From Lysinibacillus pakistanensis (lineage in GTDB: Bacteria; Bacillota; Bacilli; Bacillales_A; Planococcaceae): a DNA stretch of 64,000 bases. Below the pieces are notes generated by a model. It did no database searches. It saw nothing but the letters and a program-made list of their open reading frames with translations, and had not been told where the DNA came from. Shown piece by piece: positions 46,029 to 58,289 of the stretch. The stretch is taken from the NCBI RefSeq assembly GCF_030123245.1, contig NZ_CP126101.1, positions 4,276,501 to 4,340,500 of the forward strand. The letters are read 5' to 3'. Numbering within the stretch: position 1 is the stretch's first letter; every line of letters starts with the position of its first letter. The translations under genes were made by a program, and so were the position numbers.

Positions 46029-46976
46029 TTAACCACCTATCTTTTCTCCACGTCTTAATGCATCCGCTATTTCATCGATTTTCCGTAAACGATGATTGAC
46101 ACCTGATTTACTAACCGTTCCGCTTGATACCATTTCACCCAGTTCTTTAAGGGTGACATCTTGATATTCTACTCGTAAACGTGCAATTTCTCGAAGCTTT
46201 TCAGGTAATTGATCTAGGCCAATGGAATTTTCAATAAATCGAATATTTTCAACCTGACGCAATGCAGCACCTATTGTTTTATTTAAGTTTGCTGTCTCAC
46301 AATTGACAATACGGTTAACGCTATTCCGCATATCTCGCAATATACGGACATCCTCAAATTTCATCATTGCCTGATGTGCTCCTACAATATTAAGAAAATC
46401 AGAAATCTTTTCTGCCTCTTTTAAATAGGTCACAAAGCCCTTTTTCCGTTCTATTGTTTTAGCATTTAGATCAAATTCATTCATAACATCCATTAAAGCC
46501 TCGCCATGCTCTTTATATAACGAATAAATTTCTAAATGGTAGGCTGACGTTTCTGGATTATTAACAGAGCCACCTGCTAAAAATGCACCTCGTAAATATG
46601 CTCTTTTTTGACCACTCTTTTTAATAAGCTTTGGAGAAATCGTATGATTGAATTGAAAGTCGTCTGAGATGATTTCTAAATCAATTAGTAGCTCACGCGC
46701 ACCATCTCTTACACGGCAAATATATACGTTATTTTTTTTCAAACGCATTTTCTTTCGAACAAGTAACTCTACGTTATATGGATACAACTTCTTCATAATC
46801 GTATAGAGTCTTCTTGCAATTGCAGCGTTTTCAGTTTGTACGTCTAAGCTTAACTGTTTATTCGCAAAGGATAATGAACCATTCATACGAATTAGGGCAG
46901 ATACTTCTGCTTTCATACAATGATTGTCCGCTTCTATTTGCGTTAATTCTTTTTTTGTTTCAGAAGCAAAAGACAT
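46029..46976 (-). CDS. whiA: WhiA, sporulation/cell-division regulator
   Basis: This 315-residue DNA-binding protein has an N-terminal LAGLIDADG-homing-endonuclease-like domain ([15 protein letters not shown], about 130-150) and a C-terminal helix-turn-helix (about 225-310, [24 protein letters not shown]). In Firmicutes it influences division and chromosome segregation. AAAGGGGGG precedes the ATG. It lies in the conserved yvcI-rapZ-yvcK-whiA-crh order. Confidence 0.95.
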   Translation of the reverse strand: MSFASETKKELTQIEADNHCMKAEVSALIRMNGSLSFANKQLSLDVQTENAAIARRLYTIMKKLYPYNVELLVRKKMRLKKNNVYICRVRDGARELLIDLEIISDDFQFNHTISPKLIKKSGQKRAYLRGAFLAGGSVNNPETSAYHLEIYSLYKEHGEALMDVMNEFDLNAKTIERKKGFVTYLKEAEKISDFLNIVGAHQAMMKFEDVRILRDMRNSVNRIVNCETANLNKTIGAALRQVENIRFIENSIGLDQLPEKLREIARLRVEYQDVTLKELGEMVSSGTVSKSGVNHRLRKIDEIADALRRGEKIGG

Positions 46977-47042
46977 ATCACGTGCCCCCCTTTCAACTTC
47001 AGTTCTATGTATATGCTCATCTTATCATATACAATCAGCGCT

Positions 47043-48038
47043 TTATGTTTGTATTTTTGGATTGTTTACTTTTTGTTTATAAATATTTGCGTATTCTACA
47101 AGCCATTTAGCAACGTTTGTCGCATTATGACGAACCGTCCCATCTGATCGAATTGTAGCAATATCTCGCTTAATAACCTCTAATCCCATACTTTCAAGCT
47201 TTGCCACATCAAATGTTACAGGTTCCGCACATTCTTCCTTATAAAGCTCCTGTACAGGATGTGGTAATTTCTCTTCATTTACTAAAATAGAATCGATAAA
47301 GGAAGCGCCAACATGCTCGTAAATTGCTTTTACATGATCTCCTGCTGTATAGGAAATGGTTTCACCCTTTTGAGTCATTAAATTACAAACATAAATTTTT
47401 CTTCCTTTAGCTCTTACAACAGCTTCACCAATTTCTTTGACAAGCAGGTTAGGTATAATACTTGTATATAAGCTACCAGGACCAATTAAAATATAATCCG
47501 CACGATGAATTGCTCGTATTGCCTCTGGTAACGGTTTCACATTTTCAGGCACTAAAAAAACACGACTAATGCGTTTTGTAGCCGTTGGAATTTTAGATTC
47601 ACCTTCGATTGTAGAACCGTCCTCAAGCTCTGCATGTAAATTAATTTTTTTATTGGCAGCTGGTAGTACACGACCGTGGACCTTTAACACTTTTCCCATT
47701 TCACTAATGGCATGGTTAAAATCACCAGTAATCTCTGTTAAAGCAGTGAGCATTAAATTGCCTAATGAATGCCCTCGTAAATCTTGTGATGCTGAAAAGC
47801 GATATTGAAACATTTGCTCTACAAGTGGCTCAACATCCGATAATGCAGCAATAACATTTCGGACATCGCCGGGTGGTGGTATATCATAATCATCCCGTAA
47901 GCGCCCTGAAGAACCACCATCATCCGCTACTGTTACAATAGCAGTAATATCAAATGGATGATGCTTCAGCCCCCTTAGTAATGTAGAAAGCCCTGTACCA
48001 CCACCTATAACAACTAGCTTAGTATGCCTTTTCCCCAT
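47043..48038 (-). CDS. yvcK: YvcK/GlmR gluconeogenesis and cell-wall factor
   Basis: This 331-residue CofD-like protein has the N-terminal GGGTGLSTLLRGLK nucleotide-sugar-binding motif, ADDGGSSGRLR, GHSLGNL and IGPGSLYTSIIPNLL. In B. subtilis it binds UDP-GlcNAc and directs carbon to peptidoglycan precursors under gluconeogenic growth. It lies five bases after rapZ and upstream of whiA. Confidence 0.95.
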   Translation of the reverse strand: MGKRHTKLVVIGGGTGLSTLLRGLKHHPFDITAIVTVADDGGSSGRLRDDYDIPPPGDVRNVIAALSDVEPLVEQMFQYRFSASQDLRGHSLGNLMLTALTEITGDFNHAISEMGKVLKVHGRVLPAANKKINLHAELEDGSTIEGESKIPTATKRISRVFLVPENVKPLPEAIRAIHRADYILIGPGSLYTSIIPNLLVKEIGEAVVRAKGRKIYVCNLMTQKGETISYTAGDHVKAIYEHVGASFIDSILVNEEKLPHPVQELYKEECAEPVTFDVAKLESMGLEVIKRDIATIRSDGTVRHNATNVAKWLVEYANIYKQKVNNPKIQT

Positions 48039-48042
48039 TCAC

Positions 48043-48936
48043 TCAATCCTTTCTTCGATTGATGTCACGATGCGTTATAACCGTATTCTCTTTTCCACTT
48101 AGATATGCCCCAAAATACTCTGCTAATGTTACCGAGCGATGCTGTCCACCCGTACAACCAAAGGCAATAACAAGCTGTGATTTTCCTTCTTGTCTATATA
48201 GAGGTATCATAAATTCAAATAAATCCTTCAGTTTTTGAATAAGCGTTTGTGTATCCTCAAGCGCTAAAACATAAGAGGATACCTCCGTCTGTAATCCCGT
48301 CTTAGGACGCAGCTCTTCAACATAATAGGGATTTTTTAAAAAACGCACGTCAAACACTAAATCTGCATCTATCGGCATACCATGTTTAAATCCAAAGGAC
48401 ATAATATTAACCGAAAAAACATGATCTGAATCACTCGCAAACTCCTTGGCGATTTTTTCACGTAGTTCCTTAGGCTTCATAGTAGACGTATTATAGACAA
48501 AATTAGCCCGCCCTTTCACTTCAGAGAGCAAAATACGCTCTTGTTGAATACCATCTAATGGTAAGCCATTGACAGCTAATGGGTGCGAACGTCTTGTCTC
48601 TTTATAGCGTCTAACTAATGTTGCATCATCTGCATCCAAGAACAATATGCGTGCAACAATATTCCCTTCTTTTAGTATATGGTCAAGAGCACCAATAAGA
48701 GAATCAAAAAAGTCACCGCCACGCATATCCATGACAGCTGCAATACGTGTAGTATTTTTTCCCGAATCCCTAAGGAGGGTTAAAAAAGTTGTAAGTAACG
48801 CCGGTGGTAAATTATCAATACAGTAATACCCTAAATCCTCAAAGCTTTGAATAGCTACTGTTTTTCCAGCTCCAGACATTCCTGTAATAATAACCAATTC
48901 ATGTGTTCTTTGTTGGCCTTCAACCACCACTGTCAT
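48043..48936 (-). CDS. rapZ: RapZ/YvcJ nucleotide-binding protein
   Basis: This 297-residue protein has a P-loop GMSGAGKT near the N-terminus, the Walker-B-like [10 protein letters not shown] and the C-terminal signature [11 protein letters not shown]. It is an ATP/GTP-binding protein, a regulator of GlmZ-type RNA in enterics and linked to competence in B. subtilis. The ATG at 48936 follows AAAAGGAG; 43 further in-frame codons upstream overlap the Nudix gene and lack a better ribosome site. Confidence 0.94.
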   Translation of the reverse strand: MTVVVEGQQRTHELVIITGMSGAGKTVAIQSFEDLGYYCIDNLPPALLTTFLTLLRDSGKNTTRIAAVMDMRGGDFFDSLIGALDHILKEGNIVARILFLDADDATLVRRYKETRRSHPLAVNGLPLDGIQQERILLSEVKGRANFVYNTSTMKPKELREKIAKEFASDSDHVFSVNIMSFGFKHGMPIDADLVFDVRFLKNPYYVEELRPKTGLQTEVSSYVLALEDTQTLIQKLKDLFEFMIPLYRQEGKSQLVIAFGCTGGQHRSVTLAEYFGAYLSGKENTVITHRDINRRKD

Positions 48937-48946
48937 GCAGCTCCTT

Positions 48947-49414
48947 TTATTGTTCTTTTGATATTTGTATTTTTTCATGCAATAATTCAAAGTCAGTCGT
49001 ATATTCAAATGTTCCATACTGAATGCCTGCTTGTGAGATAGCAAATTGTAAATTTGTCCGATCACCTTCAGCCATTGGCAAATGGTTTAAATCCTCTACT
49101 GGGTGCCATGCAAGCTTGCCTTCTCTCGTTTCATCAAAAGGTATACCTTCTATATCCTTGGCAACAAACGTATAAAGCATCCATTCATCAACGACTGCAT
49201 TATTTTCTTTAATAACCATTGTATAAACACCCTTTAAATGCGCATTTAATGGTGTGACATTTGTTTCCTCCTGAAACTCGCGTACAGCAGCCTCATAGAT
49301 GGATTCGCCGCACTCCATTTTTCCACCTGGAGCTACGTACCAGCCACGTCTAGGCTTTTGAAGTAATAATACTTGACCGTCTTTAACGGCAATTAAATTT
49401 GCAATTCTTTGCAT
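48947..49414 (-). CDS. yvcI: Nudix hydrolase (YvcI/MutT-like)
   Basis: This 155-residue protein has an intact Nudix box, [22 protein letters not shown], fitting GX5EX7REUXEEXGU with one substitution (T for G). It hydrolyses a nucleoside-diphosphate-linked compound, possibly 8-oxo-dGTP or an NDP sugar. AGAGGTG precedes the ATG at 49414. It is the first gene of the rapZ-yvcK-whiA row. Confidence 0.9.
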   Translation of the reverse strand: MQRIANLIAVKDGQVLLLQKPRRGWYVAPGGKMECGESIYEAAVREFQEETNVTPLNAHLKGVYTMVIKENNAVVDEWMLYTFVAKDIEGIPFDETREGKLAWHPVEDLNHLPMAEGDRTNLQFAISQAGIQYGTFEYTTDFELLHEKIQISKEQ

Positions 49415-49589
49415 AGGCACACCTCTAATCACTTTGCATTCTATCCTTCATTATAGCAAGACCCAACAATATTTGTCCTCCATTCAGAACTTTGTGCCTG
49501 GCAATTTTCACTTTAATCGTATTCCTAGCAATCATGAATTTGTCATCATCCACGAATCTAAAATAGCTGGCTCACTATTATTAATATCC

Positions 49590-49640
49590 TACATAACAAA
49601 AATAGGTTGCCCCACCATATTAGGCGGAAACAACCTACTA
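49590..49640 (-). terminator. Probable trxB terminator
   Basis: The stem TAGGTTG/CAACCTA with a long loop is followed by TTTTTGTT on the minus strand, about 130 bp past the trxB stop. No gene is visible in 49415-49770. Confidence 0.55.
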
Positions 49641-49770
49641 AACAAAATAAAATAAAAGGGGGATTGCTAATTACATAATATATATTACACCTTTTATATG
49701 TCATTCAAGTTACAACAATATTAAAACCGTGTTAAAAATTGTATTTTTTTCCTTGGAACTTTTATTTACA

Positions 49771-50727
<957 letters not shown>

Positions 50728-50933
50728 CTACACAAATACTTTTTTATCCCGCCTACATGTAAAGTAAGACTCCCACTCTCCAATTTAAGTGATGCAATAA
50801 GGAAGAAGGAAATCAACTACCCATGAAAGCTCGATTGGTTCAACTCTAATTGTTTGAAGTTTTACCTATTAATAACGATTGTAAGTTCATCGTATGTGAA
50901 AGTAAAAAGTTATTCAACTATGTTGCTCAGAGG

Positions 50934-52457
50934 TTACTTATGACCGTTTGGTAAGAACTTTAAAATTTCATCAATATACTTTGATAAAGTCGCCACAGAT
51001 ACCCCATATTGCTGAGCTATCTCTTTTTTTGTAACCTTGAGCATTCGAGATGAACGAAATAAAAAATCATTCGCTCCTGCAATAGCTGCTGGATTTGTAA
51101 AACGATAATTGCTGTTAAGTGCCTGCTCACAGAGAACAAACCACATTTGAAACATTGGTGCAATGAGGGCCGTAAGCTTACCATACTGTTCTAATAAAAT
51201 TTCTGGCACACTTACTGCTCGTAAAAAACTAGCCTCAACCTTGTTTTTCATATCAAAGTGATGACCAAGTGCATATGCTAAGAATAACTTTTCAAACGAA
51301 CCATATTGCTCAACGTCTATCCATTTGGGATGTGCAATAATTTCTTGCTTATGCGCTGTACAGCTCAATAAAAACAAACCAAAAATACGCTCACTAGTAT
51401 AATTACTCTCTAGTTTTTCTACAATATAATCACGGTCATGCTCTAATGCATCGAGCTCATAAACATTTTCCTGTTCACGCCAAGGTTCAAAGCCCTCTTT
51501 GTCCGGATCTAGCTCTAATAGTTGCTCCCAAGCACTCTTAGAAATTTCCTTATGTCCTGAGAAGTATGCCGCATGGGATAACCAAAAATAAAAGCCAGCA
51601 TCCCCTATATAACCACGTTTTTGCATACTACGTAACCATTTAAAGGCCAAATCATATTGCCCAACTAACGCTAATGTTGCACCTAGCTTGTAGCGATGTT
51701 CCCAAGTGTAAGGCTGGATTTTAACAAGTACATTTAATAGGTCCTTTAATTCTTCTTCATTTTTTTCATAATATGCAATAACGGTTAAATTACACAACGC
51801 ATGTAAATTCCCCTTATTTTCACGCAAGACAGTGTTTAAAAGTGCCTTTGCCTGTTCTGCCTCACCAACATAAAAATAGGCAAGTGCTAAATTATTATAA
51901 GCTGACCAAAAATCTGGTCGATCTTCAATTAACTCTTCTAGAATATTAATAGCTTCGGGGAAGTCCCCTTTTTCCATACAACGCCTCGCCTGTTCCTGTC
52001 GATATAAATCCTCGCCAGTACCATCTAGCTCCTCAAAATCATCCTGCTCAAAAGCAACGAATTCTAATATTTCTGCCGCCTCATCTGCATAGGCACCATC
52101 TGGCTCTTTTTGCAAATATTGCTCCGCAAAGCGTTTAGCATCTTGTATCATACCAACACATCCTGAAACCTCAGCCATATAAAAAATGATTTCTAGATTC
52201 TCTGGATCAATTTGATAGGCATGACGAAGAAGATCATACGCTTCCTCGAAACGTTGACCCTCTAACTCCACGATTGCCAATTGCAATAAGATCATTGGAT
52301 CATCTGGACTTAGATCTACCGCACGCTGTAAATATTTATAAGCTTTATTCATTTGTCCACTATTCATTGCTTGAATTGATTTTTTATAATAATAGTCGCC
52401 TGTTGGAATGAACGACACGACATTCGTTAGATTTTCTTTTTGATGTTTCTTTTCCAA
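50934..52457 (-). CDS. TPR-repeat protein with C-terminal HTH (YvcD-like)
   Basis: This 507-residue soluble protein has tandem tetratricopeptide repeats at about 30-130 and 160-300 (AYKYLQRAVDLSPDDPMIL, AINILEELIEDRPDFWSAYN, AYFYVGEAEQAKALLNTVL). It ends in a helix-turn-helix-like segment (about 478-500, KKEIAQQYGVSVATLSKYID). It resembles B. subtilis YvcD, which occupies the same position between trxB and his. Function is unknown; TPRs suggest protein binding and the HTH possible DNA contact. Confidence 0.83.
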   Translation of the reverse strand: MEKKHQKENLTNVVSFIPTGDYYYKKSIQAMNSGQMNKAYKYLQRAVDLSPDDPMILLQLAIVELEGQRFEEAYDLLRHAYQIDPENLEIIFYMAEVSGCVGMIQDAKRFAEQYLQKEPDGAYADEAAEILEFVAFEQDDFEELDGTGEDLYRQEQARRCMEKGDFPEAINILEELIEDRPDFWSAYNNLALAYFYVGEAEQAKALLNTVLRENKGNLHALCNLTVIAYYEKNEEELKDLLNVLVKIQPYTWEHRYKLGATLALVGQYDLAFKWLRSMQKRGYIGDAGFYFWLSHAAYFSGHKEISKSAWEQLLELDPDKEGFEPWREQENVYELDALEHDRDYIVEKLESNYTSERIFGLFLLSCTAHKQEIIAHPKWIDVEQYGSFEKLFLAYALGHHFDMKNKVEASFLRAVSVPEILLEQYGKLTALIAPMFQMWFVLCEQALNSNYRFTNPAAIAGANDFLFRSSRMLKVTKKEIAQQYGVSVATLSKYIDEILKFLPNGHK

Positions 52458-52547
52458 AATATTTCCTCCGAAACAAGAAATAAGGAACGTTTTTCACGTT
52501 CCTTTACACAGTAAACTTTATTATACCATACAATTAGCAATATGCTG

Positions 52548-53165
52548 TTATTTCTCTTCGTGACGTTTTTCTAACACATGTAAAACATCATAAACGCTTA
52601 CTTTTTGTTCTTGCAGTAGTACTAATAAATGGTAAAGTAAATCGGCTGCTTCCCATTTAACCTCTTCTGCATCTCGATTTTTTGCACCAATAACAACTTC
52701 CGTTGCCTCTTCCCCGACCTTTTTACAAATTTTATCGATTCCTTTATCGAATAAATATGTAGTATATGCGCCTTCTGGCATTTCTTGTTCACGTTTTGCA
52801 ATAACGTTAACAAGCTTAGAAATAATCTCAACAGAGCCAACCTTCGTATTTTGCTGAATAAGCTTTGTAAAGCAGGACGTTGTGCCATTATGACAGGCTG
52901 GACCAGCAGGGAGTACCTCTACAACTAACGCATCTCCATCACAGTCAGCTTTCATGGACACTACTTTTTGTGTATGACCACTAGTTGCCCCCTTGTGCCA
53001 AAGCTCCTGACGTGAACGTGAGTAGAACCATGTTTCACCTGATTCAAGTGTTTTTTTCAGCGATTCTTTATTCATATAGGCTACAGTTAATACTTCTTTT
53101 GTATTGGCATCTTGCACAACTGCAGTGACAAGTCCTTTATCATCAAATTTAATGCTGTCTATCAT
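52548..53165 (-). CDS. hisI: Bifunctional phosphoribosyl-AMP cyclohydrolase/phosphoribosyl-ATP pyrophosphatase
   Basis: This 205-residue fusion performs histidine steps 2 and 3. The N-terminal HisI part (about 1-105) has [20 protein letters not shown], zinc-binding CDGDA and [10 protein letters not shown]. The C-terminal HisE part (about 110-205) has [16 protein letters not shown]. It overlaps hisF by four bases (ATGA) and ends the operon. Confidence 0.95.
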   Translation of the reverse strand: MIDSIKFDDKGLVTAVVQDANTKEVLTVAYMNKESLKKTLESGETWFYSRSRQELWHKGATSGHTQKVVSMKADCDGDALVVEVLPAGPACHNGTTSCFTKLIQQNTKVGSVEIISKLVNVIAKREQEMPEGAYTTYLFDKGIDKICKKVGEEATEVVIGAKNRDAEEVKWEAADLLYHLLVLLQEQKVSVYDVLHVLEKRHEEK

Positions 53166-53923
53166 CTTACCGCCACTCCTTTTTCACGTAAGTATTCTTT
53201 TACTTGCGCTACGCTCGTTTCTTTGTAATGAAAGATCGATGCGGCAAGAGCTGCATCTGCATCAACATCATCCGCTAATACTTCGTAAAAATGCTCGGCA
53301 TTCCCTGCACCACCACTAGCAATAACAGGAACTGTCACAGCCTCTCTCACTGCCTTAGTTAAGGCTAAATCAAAACCTGATTTTTCACCGTCCTGATTCA
53401 TGCTCGTTAATAAAATTTCTCCAGCGCCCAAGCGAACCGCTTCCCTTGCCCACTCTGTTGCTTGCCAACTAGTTTTGTTGCGACCACCATGCGTATAAAC
53501 CATCCATGTGCCGTCTTCATCACTATAGCGCGCATCAATAGCAACAACAATACATTGGGCACCAAAAAAGTCAGATCCTTCTTTAATAAGCTCAGGTCGC
53601 TCTAAAGCAGAAGTATTGACTGATACCTTATCAGCGCCTGCACGTAAAATGCGTTTCATATCGTCCAATGTGCGAATTCCACCACCTACTGTAAATGGAA
53701 TAGCAAGTGTCGCTGCGGTTTGTCGCACGACATCCACCATTGTTTCACGTCCTTCATGTGAGGCAGAGATATCAAGAAAAACAAGCTCATCTGCCCCCTG
53801 TTCATCATAAAACTTGGCTAGCTCTACTGGGTCGCCCGCATCTCGTAAAGACACAAATTGCACTCCCTTTACAACTCGCCCCTCTTTCACATCCAGACAT
53901 GGAATAATACGCTTTGTTAGCAT
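53162..53923 (-). CDS. hisF: Imidazole glycerol phosphate synthase, cyclase subunit
   Basis: This 253-residue TIM barrel forms imidazole glycerol phosphate and AICAR with ammonia from HisH. D11 (PCLDVKEG) and the second catalytic aspartate in ASGGAG-containing neighbourhood segments are present. The ATG at 53923 follows GGGGGTGG and overlaps hisH by seven bases. In B. subtilis hisA lies between hisH and hisF; here it is missing. Confidence 0.95.
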   Translation of the reverse strand: MLTKRIIPCLDVKEGRVVKGVQFVSLRDAGDPVELAKFYDEQGADELVFLDISASHEGRETMVDVVRQTAATLAIPFTVGGGIRTLDDMKRILRAGADKVSVNTSALERPELIKEGSDFFGAQCIVVAIDARYSDEDGTWMVYTHGGRNKTSWQATEWAREAVRLGAGEILLTSMNQDGEKSGFDLALTKAVREAVTVPVIASGGAGNAEHFYEVLADDVDADAALAASIFHYKETSVAQVKEYLREKGVAVR

Positions 53924-54549
53924 GAAGCCACCCCCTTCAACCATTGCTGTAATAAAAACACACCTAGCTCACCTGATTTTTCTGGATGAAACTGCATTCC
54001 CGTTACTGAGCCAGTAGCAACAATACCCGGAACCCATATCCCATGATAATCTGCATAGGCGACAAGCTCTGTTTCATTTATATCTGTTGCATAAAAGGAG
54101 TGAACAAAATACACATGCTTCGCTGGTGGCAACGCTGTTAGCCAAGTTGGACGATTAGTCATGATTAGCTCGTTCCAGCCCATATGTGGTACTCGATATG
54201 CCTGACCATCATTCACACCAGCAAAACGTTTGATGCTACCTTTGAAAAATCCTAAGCCTTTTGTCGCTGTCACCTCTTCACTTTCCTCAAATAGCAACTG
54301 CATGCCTAAGCAAATACCCAGCAGTGGACGATTGTCTGCTTTTACCCTTTGTAAATAGCCATCTAATTTTGTCTCAGCAAGTCGTTTCATAGCATCTGGA
54401 AATGCTCCAACACCTGGTAATAAAAGGGCATCTGCTTTATCCAATGCTTTTTCATCAGCCGTAACAACCACCTCACAGCCAAGTCGTACTAATGCTTGCT
54501 CTACACTAAATAAATTACCCATACCATAATCGATCACACCTATTTTCAC
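53917..54549 (-). CDS. hisH: Imidazole glycerol phosphate synthase, glutaminase subunit
   Basis: This 210-residue class I glutamine amidotransferase has the nucleophile in [10 protein letters not shown] and the His/Glu pair in QFHPEKS, plus DYGMGN at the N-terminus. It supplies ammonia to HisF. The start is GTG overlapping the hisB stop (GTGA). The last residues reach into hisF with no room for hisA. Confidence 0.95.
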   Translation of the reverse strand: MKIGVIDYGMGNLFSVEQALVRLGCEVVVTADEKALDKADALLLPGVGAFPDAMKRLAETKLDGYLQRVKADNRPLLGICLGMQLLFEESEEVTATKGLGFFKGSIKRFAGVNDGQAYRVPHMGWNELIMTNRPTWLTALPPAKHVYFVHSFYATDINETELVAYADYHGIWVPGIVATGSVTGMQFHPEKSGELGVFLLQQWLKGVASC

Positions 54550-55145
54550 GTTAACAGCCCCTTAGTTGATGGCACACCTTTAACACGTGGATCAATTTCC
54601 ACTGCTGCATCAATCGCGCGTGCTAACGCCTTAAAAATTGCCTCTATAATATGATGTGTATTCTGTCCATATGGTACAATGACGTGAACATTCATTCTTG
54701 CTTCTAGAGCAAATTTCCATAAAAACTCATGAACTAATTCTGTATCAAAGCTACCCACTTTTTCTTTTAATTGCGGTACGCGGTATTCTAAATGTGGACG
54801 ATTAGAGCAATCTACAACAACCTGTGCTAACGCATCATCCATTGGTACAAATGCTGTGCCATAGCGTTTAATGCCTTTTTTATCACCAAGTGCTTCACGA
54901 ATCGCTTGTCCTAGTACGATTCCAAGGTCCTCTGTAGTATGATGATCGTCAATGTAAGTATCACCATTCGCTTGAATTGTTCCATCAAAAAGTCCATGCT
55001 TGATAAATAAATCCAGCATATGATCCATAAAGCCAACGCCAGTTTTAATATCAGCCTTCCCTTCCCCATCTAAATCAATAGCTACTGAGATTTGCGTTTC
55101 ATTGGTTGTTCGTTCTACTTTCGCAAAGCGTTTTATTTCTGTCAT
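54546..55145 (-). CDS. hisB: Imidazoleglycerol-phosphate dehydratase
   Basis: This 199-residue Mn enzyme performs the sixth histidine step. Family signatures are FMDHMLDLF, DDHHTTEDLGIVLG and the C-terminal HHIIEAIFKALARA. The ATG at 55145 follows AAAGGAG by seven bases. It is monofunctional, without the phosphatase domain found in enterics. Confidence 0.96.
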   Translation of the reverse strand: MTEIKRFAKVERTTNETQISVAIDLDGEGKADIKTGVGFMDHMLDLFIKHGLFDGTIQANGDTYIDDHHTTEDLGIVLGQAIREALGDKKGIKRYGTAFVPMDDALAQVVVDCSNRPHLEYRVPQLKEKVGSFDTELVHEFLWKFALEARMNVHVIVPYGQNTHHIIEAIFKALARAIDAAVEIDPRVKGVPSTKGLLT

Positions 55146-55149
55146 TGTC

Positions 55150-56424
55150 CTACTCCTTTTCCCATCCACGTGATTCTACTGCACGTGCATGCCCCTCTAA
55201 GCCTTCCATGCGTGCAAGCCGTGCAATTTTTGGTGCATTTTCTGCCCAAGTTTTTTCGCTATAAAAAACAATACTTGATTTTTTCACAAAATCATCGACG
55301 TTTAAGCCACTTGCAAAGCGAGCAGTACTATTTGTCGGCAGTATATGGTTTGTCCCAGCAAAGTAATCACCAACTGGTTCAGAGCTATAACGACCGATGA
55401 AAATACCACCCGCATGACGAATCTGTTCAGCCACAGCCTCAGCATTTTTCGTTACAATTTCTAAATGCTCAGGTGCTAGTGAATTAACGGCTTCAATTGC
55501 ATCTGCCATTTTCTCAGCAACATAAATCGCTCCAAAGTTTTCAATAGATGCACGCGCTATCTCCTGACGTGGTAAAGTGGTTAATTGCTTCTCCACTTCA
55601 TCAGCTACTTTTTTTGCCAACTGCTCAGAAGTCGTCACTAAAATGGCACATGCCAACTGATCATGCTCCGCCTGCGATAAAAGATCCGCTGCAACCTCAT
55701 CCGCAAATGCAGTATCGTCTGCTAGCACCGCAATTTCACTTGGTCCCGCAATCATATCAATTGATACTTCACCAAATACTTCACGTTTTGCTAGTGCTAC
55801 AAAAATATTTCCGGGGCCAGTAATTTTATCCACTGGCGAAATGGTTTCTGTACCATATGCAAGTCCTGCAATGGCTTGAGCTCCACCAACTTTATATATT
55901 TCCTCTACACCTAAAATTCTCGCAGCAGCAAGTACACCTGGAGGTAATTTTCCATCTCGACCTGCTGGTGAAGATATAACAATGCGTTTCACACCAGCAA
56001 CTTGTGCAGGAATAACATTCATCAAAACTGACGATGGGTAAGCCGCTATACCCCCTGGAACATACAGGCCCACTGCATCGAGCGCTGTAATTCGTTGCCC
56101 TAGCCATGACCCATTTGCTAGCTCTAAGCGATAACCTGATCGCTTTTGCTGCTCATGATAAAGTCGAATATTTTGAGCAGCTTCTGTTAAATCAGCATAA
56201 AGCTGTTGATCTATCGCATTTGCGCCTTCTTCTATTTCTTCCTGTGTGACACGTAAATTTTCAGGTGCAAAGCCATCCCATTTCTCTGTATAAAAACGTA
56301 TAGCCGTGTCGCCCTGTGCTCGCACATCTGCCAATACTTGTCGTACTACCTTTAATTGTTCTTCATTACCACTTTCAAGCTGGCGCTTTAAAGAAATACC
56401 CTTTGTTAGCTTTGTTATTTTCAT
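55150..56424 (-). CDS. hisD: Histidinol dehydrogenase
   Basis: This 424-residue zinc enzyme carries out the last two oxidations to histidine using NAD. LYVPGG, AGPSEIAVLAD, SQAEHDQLACAILVT, SLAPEHLEI and SVNDFVKKSS-like NVDDFVKKSS are visible. AAAAGGGGAG precedes the ATG. It lies between hisG and hisB. Confidence 0.97.
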   Translation of the reverse strand: MKITKLTKGISLKRQLESGNEEQLKVVRQVLADVRAQGDTAIRFYTEKWDGFAPENLRVTQEEIEEGANAIDQQLYADLTEAAQNIRLYHEQQKRSGYRLELANGSWLGQRITALDAVGLYVPGGIAAYPSSVLMNVIPAQVAGVKRIVISSPAGRDGKLPPGVLAAARILGVEEIYKVGGAQAIAGLAYGTETISPVDKITGPGNIFVALAKREVFGEVSIDMIAGPSEIAVLADDTAFADEVAADLLSQAEHDQLACAILVTTSEQLAKKVADEVEKQLTTLPRQEIARASIENFGAIYVAEKMADAIEAVNSLAPEHLEIVTKNAEAVAEQIRHAGGIFIGRYSSEPVGDYFAGTNHILPTNSTARFASGLNVDDFVKKSSIVFYSEKTWAENAPKIARLARMEGLEGHARAVESRGWEKE

Positions 56425-56460
56425 AGGATTACTCCCCTTTTATCTTCATGTTTCTATTTT

Positions 56461-57084
56461 TTAGTTAACACATTTCTTTAAGCGTCTCACTAGATCGATA
56501 ATACGATCTCCCTTCATACGATAGCTTACTGGATTAGCAATTAACCGTGATGATACGTCTGTAATAAATTCATATTCCACAAGACCATTTTCTTTAAGCG
56601 TTCGGCCAGTTGAAACAATATCGACAATACGATCTGCTAAGCCAATCATAGGTGCCAATTCAATCGATCCATTAAGCTCAATAATTTCTACCTGCTCCCC
56701 AATGCCCTTATAATATTTCATAGCAATATTTGGGTATTTCGTGGCTATTCTTGGTGCTATTTCATTCATCACTGTATTAGGCAATCCTGCTGAAGCGATG
56801 TAGCATGTACTAATTTTGAGATCCAGCAATTCATGCACTTCTCGTTGCTGTTCTAATAAAACATCCTTCCCTGCTATCCCAATATCTGCAACGCCGTGTT
56901 CTACATAAACAGGCACATCCATTGGTTTAGCTAAAATAAAACGAATTTTCTCCTCAGGAATTTCTATCATTAATTTACGGGACATTTCTACTTCTTCAGG
57001 TAAATTAAAGCCAGCCTCTAAAAGCATTTGATATGCCTCTTCAAAAATGCGCCCTTTTGGCATAGCAATCGTTAATTCATTCAC
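56461..57084 (-). CDS. hisG: ATP phosphoribosyltransferase, short form
   Basis: This enzyme of about 207 residues starts histidine synthesis from ATP and PRPP. It is the short form, lacking the C-terminal regulatory domain, and so needs His[11 protein letters not shown] and [18 protein letters not shown] (PRPP loop) are present. I place the start at the GTG at 57084, nine bases after GGAGG and overlapping the hisZ stop by eight bases; an earlier start at 57111 lacks a ribosome site. Confidence 0.95.
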   Translation of the reverse strand: MNELTIAMPKGRIFEEAYQMLLEAGFNLPEEVEMSRKLMIEIPEEKIRFILAKPMDVPVYVEHGVADIGIAGKDVLLEQQREVHELLDLKISTCYIASAGLPNTVMNEIAPRIATKYPNIAMKYYKGIGEQVEIIELNGSIELAPMIGLADRIVDIVSTGRTLKENGLVEYEFITDVSSRLIANPVSYRMKGDRIIDLVRRLKKCVN

Positions 57085-58249
57085 CGCCAACTTCCTCCTG
57101 TCCAACAACAACTACCTCTGAAAAATAAGCTAAAAATGCTTTTTCATCGACTAAGCTACTTCTTAATTGCAAGGTAGCCTGTTTACCTGCCGCTCGTAAA
57201 ACCTGTACCTTTGCTAGTGCCTCCTCGAATTGCTCTTCCTCAAAAAGCACAACCACTGCCTCTTCACGCTCTTTTGCGAGTCCATTAAGTGTTTCTAAGA
57301 GGCGATCAACGCGAATACTAAACCCAGTAGCACCTACTTTTGAGCCAAACACCTCAAGTAATCCGTCATAACGACCACCGTTACCTAATGGGAATCCACT
57401 TCCTAATGCAAACACTTCAAATAGCATGCCTGTGTAGTAGCTCATATGACTAGAGAGTGTGAAATCAAAGGCTACATAATCCTCTAAATTTGCAATTTCA
57501 AGTAGTTTAGCAAGCTGTTGCATATATTCTAATGCGTCATTTTTTCGCACATATTTTTCAATATCTTTGATTTCTTTTAAATTCATTGCTTCCTCAATAA
57601 ATTGTAGTAATGCATCTGTTTTCGCTTTAGGTAAATTAAAAGATTCTACCGCTTCTTCAAACCCAACATAGTTTCGTTGCACAAGAAGTGTTCGGAGTAT
57701 GTCTTGCTGTTCCACGCTTTCCGTATAATCTTGTAAAATGCAATTTAAGATGCCCGCATGACCGATAGTAACTTTAAATTGAGATAATCCATATTGCTGT
57801 AATAGCTCCATTGCCGTCACAATCACTTCAGCGTCAGCAAACACAGAATTGTCTCCAATTAGCTCGATTCCCATCTGATCAAATTCTGCAGGACGCCCAC
57901 CTTCAGTTTCTTGTGCACGAAAGACACTTGCAAAATAAGCAAGACGTATTGGTATCATCTCTTTTAATAATTTAGATGTGGCAACCCGAGCAATTGGTGT
58001 TGTCATATCTGGTCGTAGTACTAATGTGTTTCCCTGACTATCTACGAGCTTAAATAAATGGGCATCGGCAATCGCAGAGGCTTTTCCAACTGTATCAAAA
58101 TACTCTACGGCAGGTGTCATAATAAATTCATAACCTCTGCTGCATAAAAAGTCTCGTCCAGTATTTCTTACAGCCTCTACCTTTTCGTATATTTGTGGAA
58201 ATGTATCGCGCATTCCAAGTGGTTTCTCAAACATTTTAATTGAAGACAT
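57077..58249 (-). CDS. hisZ: ATP phosphoribosyltransferase regulatory subunit HisZ
   Basis: This 390-residue HisRS paralogue forms a complex with short HisG and confers activity and histidine feedback. It has class II-like segments [34 protein letters not shown] and [10 protein letters not shown], but its HisRS active site and anticodon domain are altered. It is distinct from the HisRS at 38 kb. It is the first gene of the his operon, behind a promoter flanked by repeated sites. Confidence 0.93.
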   Translation of the reverse strand: MSSIKMFEKPLGMRDTFPQIYEKVEAVRNTGRDFLCSRGYEFIMTPAVEYFDTVGKASAIADAHLFKLVDSQGNTLVLRPDMTTPIARVATSKLLKEMIPIRLAYFASVFRAQETEGGRPAEFDQMGIELIGDNSVFADAEVIVTAMELLQQYGLSQFKVTIGHAGILNCILQDYTESVEQQDILRTLLVQRNYVGFEEAVESFNLPKAKTDALLQFIEEAMNLKEIKDIEKYVRKNDALEYMQQLAKLLEIANLEDYVAFDFTLSSHMSYYTGMLFEVFALGSGFPLGNGGRYDGLLEVFGSKVGATGFSIRVDRLLETLNGLAKEREEAVVVLFEEEQFEEALAKVQVLRAAGKQATLQLRSSLVDEKAFLAYFSEVVVVGQEEVGGE

Positions 58250-58289
58250 GTAGACACTTCCTTATGTTTCACTTTAATTCACTAGAGTA

